DNA of 64,000 nt. Source: Acinetobacter lwoffii. GTDB lineage: Bacteria > Pseudomonadota > Gammaproteobacteria > Pseudomonadales > Moraxellaceae. Under the pieces are notes generated by a model. The model saw nothing but the letters and a program-made list of their open reading frames with translations. It ran no database searches and was not told the origin of the DNA. The DNA lies in NCBI RefSeq assembly GCF_002321025.1, contig NZ_DCLL01000053.1, positions 97,153 through 161,152 of the forward strand, written 5' to 3'. Below, piece after piece: positions 1 through 8,884 of this stretch. Every line of letters starts with the position of its first letter. Within the stretch, counting starts at the first letter, position 1. Position numbers and translations under genes: made by a program.

Positions 1-299
1 TTTTCAAGTTTAGTCCAAGTTTCTGCGCGTTTAGCTTTTTCGCGAGAAAGAACTGTTTGACCCATACCATTGTCAAGTGCTTCAACAACTACGTCTACAG
101 TGTCGCCAACTTGAACTTCAAGTTCGCGCTGTTCATTTAAGAACTCAGCACGGTCAACAACGCCTTCAGATTTAAGGCCAGTGTCAACAGTTACCCAATC
201 AGAGTCAATGCTTACTACAACACCTTGGATAACTGCACCCTTTTCAACGTTGAGGTTTAATTCGCTTGCTTCAAAGAGGGCTGCAAAAGATTCGGTCAT
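1..299 (-). CDS. rpsA: 30S ribosomal protein S1 (5' part only)
   Basis: Ribosomal protein S1 binds mRNA on the 30S subunit and helps initiation on structured messages. Only the first ~99 codons lie in the window; the rest runs off the left edge. The translation starts MTESFAALFEASELN and continues with an S1/OB-fold repeat (VVSIDSDWVTVDTGLKSEG), the usual start of gammaproteobacterial S1. The ATG is at 297-299. It lies downstream of cmk on the same strand, the classic cmk-rpsA order, with a 110-bp gap that probably holds its own promoter. Identity is seen directly from the N-terminal sequence. Confidence 0.95.
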   Translation of the reverse strand, partial: MTESFAALFEASELNLNVEKGAVIQGVVVSIDSDWVTVDTGLKSEGVVDRAEFLNEQRELEVQVGDTVDVVVEALDNGMGQTVLSREKAKRAETWTKLE

Positions 300-409
300 G
301 ATATTTCCGATAAAGTCAGCGGTCTTGGATCAGACAAGGCCGGTTTAATTAAGCATCTACATAGTCCATATAAAACTGATCAAGCTATGCGTTTGCTGAT
401 AAAATTGGG

Positions 410-1093
410 TTAGTTTGCTAACTGCTGATCCACATAAGTGGTCATCAGCTGGAATACTTCATCGATATTCAAATCTGAACTATCGATAATGTAAGCATCA
501 TCCGCAGGCTTGAGTGGAGCGACAGTGCGTTCCATATCTCGTTTATCGCGAGCGATGATATTAGCTAAAATGTCGCTTATTTTAACATCCAGCCCCATGC
601 CCTGCAACTGCTTTACACGTCTTTGCGCACGGGATTCAGCCGAGGCCGTCAAATATATTTTTGCCTGGGCGTTCGGGAAGATACTTGTCGCCATATCGCG
701 TCCGTCTGCTACCAGACCCGGTGCCTGCGCAAAGGCATGTTGGCGTGAAACCATCGCTGTTCTAAGCTCAGGAATTGCTGCAACTTTTGAAGCAAACTCT
801 CCTACCCGTTCAGTGCGAATAGTTTGGGACACATCTTCACCATCCAGCCACACCTGCACTCCAGTGTCGGTACTGACAAACTGGATATCTAAATTTGTTG
901 CGATTTGTACGCATTCTGGCAATTTCGTGTCTAGAGAATCCAGCAAATCATGGTGATGCAATGACAAACCCAAAAGGCGGTATAAAGCACCAGAATCCAA
1001 TAAGTGAAACTGATAATGTGCAGCCAGTTTCGCTGCTAACGTGCCCTTGCCAGACCCACTTGGACCATCAATGGTAATAATTTGAACTGTCAT
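410..1093 (-). CDS. cmk: Cytidylate kinase
   Basis: Phosphorylates CMP and dCMP with ATP in pyrimidine salvage and in recycling nucleotides from RNA and phospholipid turnover. The 227-residue protein starts with the P-loop GPSGSGKG (about residues 10-17) and keeps the family segments DGRDM and a nucleotide-monophosphate-kinase lid rich in Arg (AESRAQRR, ARDKRDMERT). Its length matches the family. It is immediately upstream of rpsA, the arrangement conserved across Gammaproteobacteria. ATG start at 1091-1093. Confidence 0.95.
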   Translation of the reverse strand: MTVQIITIDGPSGSGKGTLAAKLAAHYQFHLLDSGALYRLLGLSLHHHDLLDSLDTKLPECVQIATNLDIQFVSTDTGVQVWLDGEDVSQTIRTERVGEFASKVAAIPELRTAMVSRQHAFAQAPGLVADGRDMATSIFPNAQAKIYLTASAESRAQRRVKQLQGMGLDVKISDILANIIARDKRDMERTVAPLKPADDAYIIDSSDLNIDEVFQLMTTYVDQQLAN

Positions 1094-1110
1094 TGCTTTC
1101 CCGTTGTTGT

Positions 1111-1542
1111 TTAAACAGATTTTGCGAGTTTTGTCAGGCCTAGTTTAATCGCTGCCTGTAACTGTGCAAGGATTAATTTACTCACAAAAGGCGCACGTGC
1201 CTGCAATTCAATCGTATAAGTTACTAGCGTTTTGTCATCAGCCAGTGCTTCAAATTCAATAATACCCAAATGATGCTTGATTAACGGATTTTTAATAATC
1301 TGGTATTCGATGCGATTATTTGGCTCGAACAAGGTAATTTGTTCTTTCAGCGGCTTTATTGGCCCCATACCCATTGCACGTACCGAACCGAGTCCATCAG
1401 GATGTTCAGCATCCGCAGAATCCTTGATTCGTTCGACCTGCATCGGTGCGAAGGCAATATTATAGGTGGCATGTTTGGACATCAAATTGAAGACATCATC
1501 AAGGGCTGCTGGGAATTCTTTTTTTACTTGGATGCTGTTCAT
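1111..1542 (-). CDS. SRPBCC (START-like) family protein
   Basis: A 143-residue protein of the SRPBCC/polyketide-cyclase type: a small hydrophobic-ligand-binding fold. The pattern of a short N-terminal strand, a helix (ALDDVFNLMSKH), then repeated strands (RIEYQIIKNP, TLVTYTIELQAR) and a long C-terminal helix fits this fold. No signal peptide or membrane segment is seen, so it is probably cytosolic. The ligand is unknown. It lies 17 bp upstream of cmk and may be cotranscribed. The family assignment is inference from the sequence pattern. Confidence 0.7.
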   Translation of the reverse strand: MNSIQVKKEFPAALDDVFNLMSKHATYNIAFAPMQVERIKDSADAEHPDGLGSVRAMGMGPIKPLKEQITLFEPNNRIEYQIIKNPLIKHHLGIIEFEALADDKTLVTYTIELQARAPFVSKLILAQLQAAIKLGLTKLAKSV

Positions 1543-1602
1543 TATTGTTCCTGAAGATTGCAGATATTTGAAAGTGGGAAAATTTTAGCGGATAAAGTAA
1601 AT

Positions 1603-2118
1603 TTACTTCTGCGTATTTAATAACTTTTCTTGTAACTTGAATTGTCGTTTCTGCTCGCGACGCAACTTAAAAAATGCACTGAGCTGTTCAGAGCATTGCT
1701 GCTGCATGCAGCCTGCCTGGAAAGAAAATACGTGATTATAATAACCGGTTTCAAACAGTTGACGCGCACTCACCAGTGAACCTGCTTTCGCTTCAAATGC
1801 GCCAAATACTACCCGTGAAACCCGTGAATGCACCAGCGCACCAACACACATGGTGCACGGCTCTAAAGTCACATAAAGCACTGCATCATCAGGTAAACGA
1901 TAATTCTGGATGTTTTGACAGGCATCACGCAGCGCCACAATTTCAGCATGCGCAGTCGGATCATTTAATGTAATGGACGTATTAAATCCCTGACCAATGA
2001 TCTGATTCTGACTGACGATAATTGCCCCGACAGGAATTTCTCCCTGTGCAGCAGCAAGTGCAGCCTGCTCGTAAGCACGCTGCATCCAGTATTCATCTGT
2101 AAATTGTGTTTCGGACAT
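1603..2118 (-). CDS. tadA: tRNA-specific adenosine deaminase
   Basis: Deaminates A34 of tRNA-Arg(ACG) to inosine so that one tRNA reads three codons; usually essential. The 171-residue protein shows the zinc-dependent deaminase signature: HAEIVAL (zinc His and proton-shuttling Glu, about residues 57-63) and PCTMCVGALVHSR (two zinc Cys, about 87-99). VYVTLEP-like context and the basic C-terminus (KLRREQKRQFK) fit TadA better than a cytidine deaminase. The downstream end of the hydratase-like gene is only 6 bp upstream, suggesting one transcript. Confidence 0.93.
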   Translation of the reverse strand: MSETQFTDEYWMQRAYEQAALAAAQGEIPVGAIIVSQNQIIGQGFNTSITLNDPTAHAEIVALRDACQNIQNYRLPDDAVLYVTLEPCTMCVGALVHSRVSRVVFGAFEAKAGSLVSARQLFETGYYNHVFSFQAGCMQQQCSEQLSAFFKLRREQKRQFKLQEKLLNTQK

Positions 2119-2124
2119 TGAGGC

Positions 2125-3246
2125 TTAAATCACACCATAATGCTTGAGCAGCTCATTCCAGCTTTCAATAGTCGTAACTGGAGGATTCCCAGACAGGATC
2201 CCTTTCAAGTTCATATCTGCACCTTTTTTCCACTCAGGACTAAGGTCTTTGTCGACCAGACGTGCTCGTACACCCTCAACAAAGTCATGATGACGGATTT
2301 TCCAGTCAGAAATTTGAACTTCCAGTTCGAAAACTTCATTCCAGGAATGTACCTGCTTACCCCATTGCCATAATAGCCAGGTCAAGGCTGCGGTGGTTGG
2401 TGAACCTTTTTTCAGATTTTCACTAGCCTGACGCAACCAGTCACTGCGCGCATCACTCAGGCCAATAATCGACTCATAATCATGCTCAAAGTTGATACCA
2501 CGGCAAACACTATGAATCACGTCCAGAGAGTTTTGCAACGGTCCCGGGCCGACCGGACGGTGCATACTGTTCAGGGTGTCATCAATCGCACGGAAATCAC
2601 CTGCAGGATAATGCTCCCAGTCGATATTAATGACTTTATCCAAAACTGAATCACGCTGTGCATCACAAATATGCGTTGCCCAGCCAATCCCGTAAGCGCC
2701 CGCAGCGGTCATGATCGAACCGGTCAAGCCGGTAAATAGACCAATCGCACCACGATCTGCCAAGAAGCGTGTTGCACCCACGTCTGGATACAAACCAATA
2801 TTAATTTCAGGCATGGCTAAACGTGAATATGGCGTCACTAAACGGAAAGGTGCCGCCATAAACAAGCCCAAGCCACCGCCCATCACATAACCTTCACCCC
2901 AGACTAAAACGGGTTTAGCATAATTATGCAATAACAGATCAAGTGCATATTCTTGTTCAAAGAACTTATTGGCAGCCGCGACTTCATCATTAATCACTAA
3001 CTGACGCAGTTTACGTACATCCCCACCCGCACAGAACGCTTTCGGTGTGGTTGAATCCAGCCAGATTGCTTTTACGCTGTCATCATGATGAAAGTCCTGA
3101 AATACTTCCAGAAGTGCGGAAGCGATCGATTCATCCAGCGCATGCAAAGATTTCGGGCGATTTAAACGAACGATACGCCAACCATTGTGCGCTTCTTCAA
3201 CAATCAAATCTGGATGATAATGTTTAGTAAGGGGAGAATATTTCAT
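2125..3246 (-). CDS. Enoyl-CoA hydratase/isomerase family protein, 3-hydroxyisobutyryl-CoA hydrolase-like
   Basis: A crotonase-fold protein of about 373 residues. The oxyanion-hole motif AFCAGGDVRKLRQ and the segment PEINIGLYPDVGATRFL match the 3-hydroxyisobutyryl-CoA hydrolase branch (valine catabolism), which is longer than ordinary hydratases. The ATG at 3244-3246 is preferred over an in-frame start 5 codons earlier because it overlaps the ung stop as ATGA, a sign of translational coupling. Substrate is not proven by sequence; a different acyl-CoA hydrolase or hydratase activity is possible. Confidence 0.85.
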   Translation of the reverse strand: MKYSPLTKHYHPDLIVEEAHNGWRIVRLNRPKSLHALDESIASALLEVFQDFHHDDSVKAIWLDSTTPKAFCAGGDVRKLRQLVINDEVAAANKFFEQEYALDLLLHNYAKPVLVWGEGYVMGGGLGLFMAAPFRLVTPYSRLAMPEINIGLYPDVGATRFLADRGAIGLFTGLTGSIMTAAGAYGIGWATHICDAQRDSVLDKVINIDWEHYPAGDFRAIDDTLNSMHRPVGPGPLQNSLDVIHSVCRGINFEHDYESIIGLSDARSDWLRQASENLKKGSPTTAALTWLLWQWGKQVHSWNEVFELEVQISDWKIRHHDFVEGVRARLVDKDLSPEWKKGADMNLKGILSGNPPVTTIESWNELLKHYGVI

Positions 3247-3956
3247 GCGTCCAGCTGCCAATCTATAGGCTCAATGCCATGTTGTTTGAGGTAATTATTC
3301 GATTTCGAAAATACTTTACAACCAAAAAAACCACCACGGTTTGCGGCCAAAGGCGATGGATGTGCTGCCTTTAACACGAGATGCTTGTCTTGATTAATGC
3401 GCTGTCCTTTACGCTGTGCGTATGCGCCCCAAAGAATAAAGACAATATGTTCACGCTGTTCATTTAATACATCAATGACGTGATCGGTAAATTCTTCCCA
3501 ACCGCGCTTTTGATGCGAAGTCGGCTGACCTGCTTCTACGGTCAGTACTGCATTTAACAGAAGCACACCCTGCTCTGCCCAATGCGTCAAGTCACCATGC
3601 TTCGGTCTTTCAACCCCAACATCAGCATGTAACTCATGAAAAATATTACGCAAAGATGGTGGTAATGCAACTCCCTTTTGCACGGAAAAGCTTAATCCAT
3701 GCGCCTGATTTGGGCCATGATAAGGATCTTGCCCCAAAATTACCACTTTTACCCGATCTAGCGGCGTGGTATTTAACGCATTAAAAATCAGATGATTGGG
3801 AGGATAAATGATTTTATCTGCTTTTTTTTCTTCAACGAGAAATGCTTTTAATTCATCCATTTTTGGACTGAGCAAAAATTCACTCAATCCATATTTCCAG
3901 CTTTCATCCAACTGAACTTTATTCAGCTTGGCCAGTTGCTGTTCATTTAAAGACAT
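3243..3956 (-). CDS. ung: Uracil-DNA glycosylase
   Basis: Removes uracil from DNA to begin base-excision repair. The 237-residue protein carries the water-activating loop GQDPYHGPNQAHGLSFSV, the uracil-binding LLLNAVLTVE, and the minor-groove loop HPSPLAANRGGFFGC, all diagnostic of family-1 UNG. Length is normal. Its stop overlaps the start of the downstream hydrolase gene by four bases (ATGA). Cytosolic; no odd features seen. Confidence 0.97.
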   Translation of the reverse strand: MSLNEQQLAKLNKVQLDESWKYGLSEFLLSPKMDELKAFLVEEKKADKIIYPPNHLIFNALNTTPLDRVKVVILGQDPYHGPNQAHGLSFSVQKGVALPPSLRNIFHELHADVGVERPKHGDLTHWAEQGVLLLNAVLTVEAGQPTSHQKRGWEEFTDHVIDVLNEQREHIVFILWGAYAQRKGQRINQDKHLVLKAAHPSPLAANRGGFFGCKVFSKSNNYLKQHGIEPIDWQLDA

Positions 3957-4002
3957 TCTTCAATCCTAAATCTATGTCAATGGATTTAAAGTCACGCAGA
4001 CT

Positions 4003-4599
4003 TTAAATCTGTACCTGTAAATCTACTGTAGGGTTATGAAATGGTGTGCCCTGTTTGAGCTTGGCAAACATGTCCGGATCTGTCCATTCAGCCTGCACTT
4101 GTTCAGAGAACTCAAGTTGCTCCAGACTAAGGATGCCCATTTGTTCATTTTGAATATCTTCTAAAAAGCTTTGTGCATAGCCGGTGTCGGTTTCATGCAC
4201 AATCACAGAATAGACTTCGACATCGCCTTCACCATTTTGAGTCACGGTCGATGCCAGCACCTGCTGTGCCAGAAAGAAGAAAATACGTGAAAACTGTTCT
4301 GCTGATGGCGATACCGGCAAAGACACCCAGCGCGCACTGAAATTCTTGCAGGCCTGAATATATTCCGGATCGTCATTTTGCCAAAAGCAGATGGCATGAT
4401 CGAAAGAATCAAAGAAATCCTTAATCACACCTTTAAGCAGACCAAAGTCATAGACCATTTGACCATGATCTAGCTTCGAGGCTTTTAGCAATAACTCGAC
4501 TTTATAACTATGGCCATGGATCGAACGCTTACAGCGATCTGACGTGCAGTTACGCACAATATGAGCATTCTCAAACTTAAATAACTTACGAATTAACAT
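4003..4599 (-). CDS. 6-pyruvoyl-tetrahydropterin synthase / QueD-like protein
   Basis: PTPS-fold enzyme; members make 6-carboxytetrahydropterin for queuosine (QueD) or related pterins. The zinc-ligand elements are visible: FENAH near the start, IHGHSYKVELLL, and VHETDTGYAQ carrying the catalytic/pterin-binding Glu region, with FDHAICFW between. At ~198 residues it is longer than E. coli QueD, with inserted segments. I place the start at the ATG at 4597-4599 (MLIRKLFKFENAH); a TTG six codons upstream is possible. The queuosine gene queG is far away in the window, so context does not confirm the pathway. Confidence 0.8.
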   Translation of the reverse strand: MLIRKLFKFENAHIVRNCTSDRCKRSIHGHSYKVELLLKASKLDHGQMVYDFGLLKGVIKDFFDSFDHAICFWQNDDPEYIQACKNFSARWVSLPVSPSAEQFSRIFFFLAQQVLASTVTQNGEGDVEVYSVIVHETDTGYAQSFLEDIQNEQMGILSLEQLEFSEQVQAEWTDPDMFAKLKQGTPFHNPTVDLQVQI

Positions 4600-4751
4600 A
4601 TGCCGTAATGTCGTCAAAAAATAGGTGAATTAATTTTGATTATAAAGCAAAAGTAAAGCTTTGAGGATTAATTTTGCTGTTTAGCATGATAGGGAAAAGG
4701 CATCAGCCCGGCATTTGCGCTTATCCAGCCTGTACAATTCATGAGCTAAAA

Positions 4752-5723
4752 TTAAAATGGCGCCATGCTACGATAGGCTACATAAACCTGTTTGTCCTGA
4801 CGAACCAGATCACTGCTGAATTGGCGCTTACGCTCACTTAAAACCACTTCGATTCGGGCTTTAAAATAATTGGATTGAACCCCAAGCAGGCTGTTAAATA
4901 GATTACGCTTATCCGCATCAACCTGAGCGAAAGGCTCGAGTGACCACAAATCAGATACATTGGAAAAATACTCCAAATTGGCCTGACGCTGATCCAGCAA
5001 TTGCTGCACCGCATTCACATCCAGCTTTTCATCTATACTCGCCAAAAGAAAAGCTGAAGCCGTATTAATATTGACCGGACTCTCCTGCACCGGTGCAGTA
5101 CTCAGATAAGGTGCTATCAACTTATATTTATTCTCTTCAAAACCGCGTACCAGCTTTAATTCTTCCACGCTATGAAATTTTGCATTCGGCGGCAAAGCAG
5201 CATTGGGCAAGCCTTGATAATAGTTAGATTCGGCGCCCATACCTCCACTGACCAGCTCATCTGCATCCTGCCAGTCAATGACTGCTTCACTCAGCTGTGC
5301 CGGCAAACCGGCACGTTTTAGAATCAGCTCGAACCATGCCTTGGCATTTTCATTCACCGTACCTTCGGCGGTGATCAGGCTATTTAAATTAAACTTTCCC
5401 GATTCATCCTGCACAATTCCGGAGACATAACCGTCATCTACCGGAAAAGCCGGCATGGGTTGCGCCCAGGTTTCCTGCAGATGGTCGACCTCTGCAGCAT
5501 TTTCAGCATCATCGACCAGCAATTCAGAAAAAAAGGCCTCGGCACTTTTGGCATACATGAGAGACTGGTTTTGTCGCATTAAATAAGCAGTGCTTTCAGC
5601 AGTTGCAGCCTGACGCTGGGCAATCGTGGCAGCCAAAATAGTCGCTAGCGCTACCATCACCAGAATGGTAATCAGTGCAATGCCCTGCTGCTGCTTGATC
5701 ATGATCGCTTTATTCATTTTCAT
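4752..5723 (-). CDS. gspK: Type II secretion minor pseudopilin GspK
   Basis: GspK caps the type II secretion pseudopilus tip together with GspI and GspJ. The 323-residue protein has a prepilin-like start: a short polar leader ending in QQQG, then the hydrophobic helix IALITILVMVALATILAATIAQRQ-like. GspK typically lacks Glu at position +5, as here (GIALIT). It also shows the family's large globular domain with NLNSLI, VINWQD-type (VIDWQDADE) and NINTASAFLLASI segments. It is the last gene of the H-I-J-K block, 6 bp after gspJ. Confidence 0.93.
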   Translation of the reverse strand: MKMNKAIMIKQQQGIALITILVMVALATILAATIAQRQAATAESTAYLMRQNQSLMYAKSAEAFFSELLVDDAENAAEVDHLQETWAQPMPAFPVDDGYVSGIVQDESGKFNLNSLITAEGTVNENAKAWFELILKRAGLPAQLSEAVIDWQDADELVSGGMGAESNYYQGLPNAALPPNAKFHSVEELKLVRGFEENKYKLIAPYLSTAPVQESPVNINTASAFLLASIDEKLDVNAVQQLLDQRQANLEYFSNVSDLWSLEPFAQVDADKRNLFNSLLGVQSNYFKARIEVVLSERKRQFSSDLVRQDKQVYVAYRSMAPF

Positions 5724-5729
5724 TTCTTA

Positions 5730-6371
5730 TTATTCTGAGCTGGGTTGACCGGTGTTCTGAGTATCAAGCAAAAAGTCCGTATTTAATAAACTGAACATCC
5801 ATTCATAGCTAACGCCATTCACGGTTAAATTGATTTTAATCCCTTTAGGCAAACGCTGTTTATGCTCTAACAGATTCAGATCAGCAGAAGCATCTGGCCA
5901 TTGCGTGAGCTCATTCGGATTGAGTACGACGATCTGGAATTGTTCTACTTCCGACAATAAAACACTGGATTCTGGCTGATCTTGACCTGTCTGATTCAGA
6001 TTCCGGTATTTCAGGCGATAAAGCTTCTGCTCATCGGCTCGATACTGATATTCAATGCGCTCATCTGGGGAAATCCCTTCTTCCAAAGGATCAGTTACCC
6101 CGGTTTTACTGAAATTAAAGCGTCCGTTCTGCAGCACTAGAGCCGGTTGAATATCCCCATTGATGTTGGCCGTTAAGGGGACTGTCTGTACGGTATCTCG
6201 CAGAATCTGCTGATAGGTTTGTTGTAACTGACCTAGACGCTGTTCATGAATCACATTCTGATCTTTAGTTTTGACAATATAATCAAAAACTTTCCAGCCC
6301 AAAGCAGACAGCACCGCAAAGATTGCAATGGCAACCAATAATTCGACCAGGGTAAATCCTTTAGGCTTCAT
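5730..6371 (-). CDS. gspJ: Type II secretion minor pseudopilin GspJ
   Basis: Minor pseudopilin of the type II secretion tip complex. The 213-residue protein begins MKPKG/FTLVELLVAIAIF, a perfect prepilin peptidase (PilD) site with Glu+5 followed by the hydrophobic N-helix. The C-terminal part matches GspJ layout (VLLSEVEQFQIVVL and GIKINLTVNG). Its ATG overlaps the gspI stop by four bases (ATGA), indicating translational coupling. Confidence 0.93.
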   Translation of the reverse strand: MKPKGFTLVELLVAIAIFAVLSALGWKVFDYIVKTKDQNVIHEQRLGQLQQTYQQILRDTVQTVPLTANINGDIQPALVLQNGRFNFSKTGVTDPLEEGISPDERIEYQYRADEQKLYRLKYRNLNQTGQDQPESSVLLSEVEQFQIVVLNPNELTQWPDASADLNLLEHKQRLPKGIKINLTVNGVSYEWMFSLLNTDFLLDTQNTGQPSSE

Positions 6372-6877
6372 GGCGTATTGTTCATGCGATGATTAAAGAA
6401 CATCAAGCTGCTGATCCCGGATGCAACCTGGCCAGTATCCGGATTCACTAGACTGACCTGTAGTTCAATACGCTGCACATTGGGACTGATCGTCGGTTCA
6501 CTGCGCTTGTCAATTTGCCAGGTTTCGCCTTGCTGGGTCAGCTGTTTGGAGGCCGTACCATCCATCCATTGCTGATTGATTTCCATTTGAGCCACTTCGT
6601 TCAGGGCAATAAACTGTGCTTTGGTGCGCAGAATGGCATTCGAGGTTGACTGGGTATATTGCATTGCAACTTTGGTCAAGGTCATGGCTGCGGTCGCAAA
6701 AATTGCCAAGGCCACCATGACTTCCAACAAGGTAAAACCTGAGCGAGGATAAATGAAACAACGTTTCGTCCGAGCGCAAGATAACGAACTCTGTTCAGAG
6801 TGCACACGATTAAGCCGAGTAATACTCGGCCTGATAGCACCAAATCCAGTATTCTGCTTGAAATATCTAGATTTCAT
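6368..6877 (-). CDS. gspI: Type II secretion minor pseudopilin GspI with an abnormal 47-residue leader
   Basis: Minor pseudopilin of the T2SS tip. The mature part is typical: G/FTLLEVMVALAIFATAAMTLTK, then NEVAQMEINQQWMDG and a C-terminal strand region. The leader is odd. The best ATG (6875-6877, MKSR) is followed by 42 codons (6740-6865) before the cleavage-site Gly, whereas GspI leaders are normally about 6-10 residues (MKSRG). The extra segment contains two DNA palindromes and looks inserted in frame. A GTG 27 codons before the Gly could also serve as a start. The ATG overlaps the gspH 3' end by 11 bp. Confidence 0.85.
   Translation of the reverse strand: MKSRYFKQNTGFGAIRPSITRLNRVHSEQSSLSCARTKRCFIYPRSGFTLLEVMVALAIFATAAMTLTKVAMQYTQSTSNAILRTKAQFIALNEVAQMEINQQWMDGTASKQLTQQGETWQIDKRSEPTISPNVQRIELQVSLVNPDTGQVASGISSLMFFNHRMNNTP
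6740..6865. repeat. Putative inserted palindromic element inside the gspI leader
   Basis: 126 bp (42 codons, frame kept) separate the usual GspI start codons from the PilD cleavage site. The segment holds a perfect 8+1+8 palindrome GCCGAGTAATACTCGGC at 6814-6830 and a second inverted repeat ACTCTGTTCAGAGT at 6788-6801. The encoded residues are Cys/Arg-rich and unlike a prepilin leader. A small mobile palindromic element is an inference; the palindromes are seen directly. Confidence 0.5.
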
Positions 6878-7418
6878 TGATTTTACCCAGATGATCAATC
6901 TCAATCGCAGCACCCACTTCACGGTCTTCTAAAAAGAACTGAATCCGCACCGGCTTGACTTCACCATTGCCGAGCCAGATCAATTGAGGTGAATTTGCCT
7001 GAGTCAGGTCACGGTTTTGTGCCCTGGCGTAACGCTGCTGTTCCAGTGCCTGAATCTGAAAGGAAACATGATCAGGCAAACTACGCAATTTAAAATCTAC
7101 ATAACTTTGCCATTTCTCATTTTGCAGGTTCTGTTCAGTCTGCGCTGCTGAACGATATTCTATAATTCCATAGCGAAATGGCGTGACATCTGTCGCTGAT
7201 TGAACGTCAAGCGCAAGTATTCTGGACTGGTCATTGGCCTCGCGTAGAACCCGTTGTAAGTCCACCAATAAAATTTCACGCGCCTGCATCGCTTTGCGCT
7301 GATCGACACCACTAGTATTGAGCAGCACTAGTGACGCCATAATCCCCATAATCACAATCACCACCATCAATTCGATTAAGGTAAAGCCACGAACTGCACT
7401 GTGAGGTGATCTAATCAT
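6867..7418 (-). CDS. gspH: Type II secretion minor pseudopilin GspH
   Basis: First gene of the minor pseudopilin block. The 183-residue protein starts with a short basic leader ending in RG, followed by FTLIELMVVIVIMGIMASLVL: a class III prepilin signal with Glu+5. The remainder (REANDQSRILALDVQ, a Gly/Trp-containing strand region) fits GspH/FimT. It is cleaved and methylated by the PilD peptidase in the inner membrane (family knowledge). A TetR gene ends 10 bp upstream on the same strand and could share the transcript. Confidence 0.9.
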   Translation of the reverse strand: MIRSPHSAVRGFTLIELMVVIVIMGIMASLVLLNTSGVDQRKAMQAREILLVDLQRVLREANDQSRILALDVQSATDVTPFRYGIIEYRSAAQTEQNLQNEKWQSYVDFKLRSLPDHVSFQIQALEQQRYARAQNRDLTQANSPQLIWLGNGEVKPVRIQFFLEDREVGAAIEIDHLGKINEI

Positions 7419-7427
7419 AGGACGACC

Positions 7428-8042
7428 TTAGGCAAGCTGCTCTGCAGAATGAACCTGCTTAGGCAAAGCTAGTGCCTGATCGATATAGGCCACACGTAAG
7501 GTATCGCGCGAACCCAAATAACGCTGATAGAAACTGGAATTGAGAATTGCCGCAGCACCATGGGTCAGCGACCAGATCGAAGCCAGATAATCACGTACCG
7601 ACATGCGGCTGTTGATCGATGCCAGATAAGTTTCTGTCATACGGATAATCAGGCGTAAGCGCTGTTTGCGCACCTGATAAAGTTCGCTAAACAGGTGCTG
7701 GATTCCAACCCCAGTCGTCGACAGGCGTTCTTCAATTTGATGAAACAGCACAGTACGTTCAGGATGATGCAAATGATGCAGCATAAAGAAGGCCAGATGT
7801 TCAGGAAAGGCTTTATCGCTATCCTGAATCATTTCCAGCAACATGCCCTCATTACGGATAATCAGCAGCATGTACAGCTCATCTTTACTCTGAAAATGTT
7901 TATAAAGTGTCCCTTTGGCCAGATCAAGCTCGGCAGCCAGCGCATCTAGCGTCATTCCTGCTTCACCATTTTCCAACAGGAGCTGTTCTGCAACTTGAAA
8001 AATCAAGGTTTCTCTTGCTCGAAACTGAGCCTGACGATCCAT
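7428..8042 (-). CDS. TetR/AcrR family transcriptional regulator
   Basis: About 204 residues with an N-terminal helix-turn-helix of TetR type: AEQLLLENGEAGMTLDALAAELDLAKGTLYKHFQSKDELY. The remaining ~150 residues form the helical ligand/dimer domain. The ATG at 8040-8042 sits five bases after AGGG; an in-frame GTG two codons upstream is the alternative. The gene lies just upstream of gspH-I-J-K on the same strand. Whether it controls type II secretion cannot be told from the sequence, and its ligand is unknown. Confidence 0.9.
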   Translation of the reverse strand: MDRQAQFRARETLIFQVAEQLLLENGEAGMTLDALAAELDLAKGTLYKHFQSKDELYMLLIIRNEGMLLEMIQDSDKAFPEHLAFFMLHHLHHPERTVLFHQIEERLSTTGVGIQHLFSELYQVRKQRLRLIIRMTETYLASINSRMSVRDYLASIWSLTHGAAAILNSSFYQRYLGSRDTLRVAYIDQALALPKQVHSAEQLA

Positions 8043-8083
8043 CTTCACCCTATAAACTCTCTTTGTACTTTATATAACTTTAT

Positions 8084-8857
8084 TTACTTTAAATTCAGAA
8101 GATTTTCAAAGTTCTGCTTTGTGATAAAAGCCATTTCTTCTAGCGACTTATCATATACATCGCAAAGCGCTTTGGCTACATAAGGAACGTATTTAGGCTC
8201 ATTAGATTTGCCACGATACGGCATTGGCGCAAGATAAGGACTATCGGTTTCAATCAGCACACGATCCAGCGGAACCTGTTTGGCGACATCACGCAGATCC
8301 TGCGCATTTTTAAAGGAAACAATGCCGGAAAATGAAACATAATAGCCGCAGTCCAGTACCGCTTTGGCGGTTTCCCAGTCTTCGGTAAAACAATGCAAAA
8401 TCCCGTGAGTCGATTTTTCCGCGCGGATAATATCAACGGTATCATGCTTGGCGGAACGGGTATGAACAACTACAGGTTTTTTGGTGATTTGTGACGCATG
8501 AATATGCCGGGCGAAACAGGCCTTTTGCTCTGCAATAAAATCGGTACTGTGATAATAATCAAGACCGGTTTCACCGAGCGCCCAGACTTTCTCCGGTTGC
8601 GCCAGTTCGACCAGATATTCAGTCGTGGCACGCGCCATGGTTGCAGCATCTTCGCAAGGATGTACGCCAACGGTATATCCGACATCTGCATGACGCGCGG
8701 CAATTTTGGCCAGCTCGATATGATCATCCAGATCGACCGAGATACTCATGAATTTGGAAACACCGGCTTCACGAGCCTGAGCCAATGCCTGATCCAGATC
8801 ACCATGATATGGTGTCAAATCAAGCAGGGTTAAATGACAATGAGTATCTACAAACAC
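8084..8857 (-). CDS. TatD family metal-dependent hydrolase (DNase)
   Basis: A TIM-barrel metallohydrolase of 257 residues. Metal-binding signatures are visible: FVDTHCHL at the start, ALGETGLDYY (about 97-106), VVHTRSA, GILHCF and the C-terminal IETDSPYLAPMPYRGK. Family members are 3'-5' exonucleases/DNases acting in repair or on D-aminoacyl-tRNA-like substrates. In this holB/pilZ context it corresponds to the YcfH-type gene. Translation appears to start at a GTG (8855-8857). The TetR gene follows 41 bp downstream. Confidence 0.93.
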   Translation of the reverse strand: MFVDTHCHLTLLDLTPYHGDLDQALAQAREAGVSKFMSISVDLDDHIELAKIAARHADVGYTVGVHPCEDAATMARATTEYLVELAQPEKVWALGETGLDYYHSTDFIAEQKACFARHIHASQITKKPVVVHTRSAKHDTVDIIRAEKSTHGILHCFTEDWETAKAVLDCGYYVSFSGIVSFKNAQDLRDVAKQVPLDRVLIETDSPYLAPMPYRGKSNEPKYVPYVAKALCDVYDKSLEEMAFITKQNFENLLNLK

Positions 8858-8884
8858 GATGCGTTCCTACCAAGGGTAAATTAA

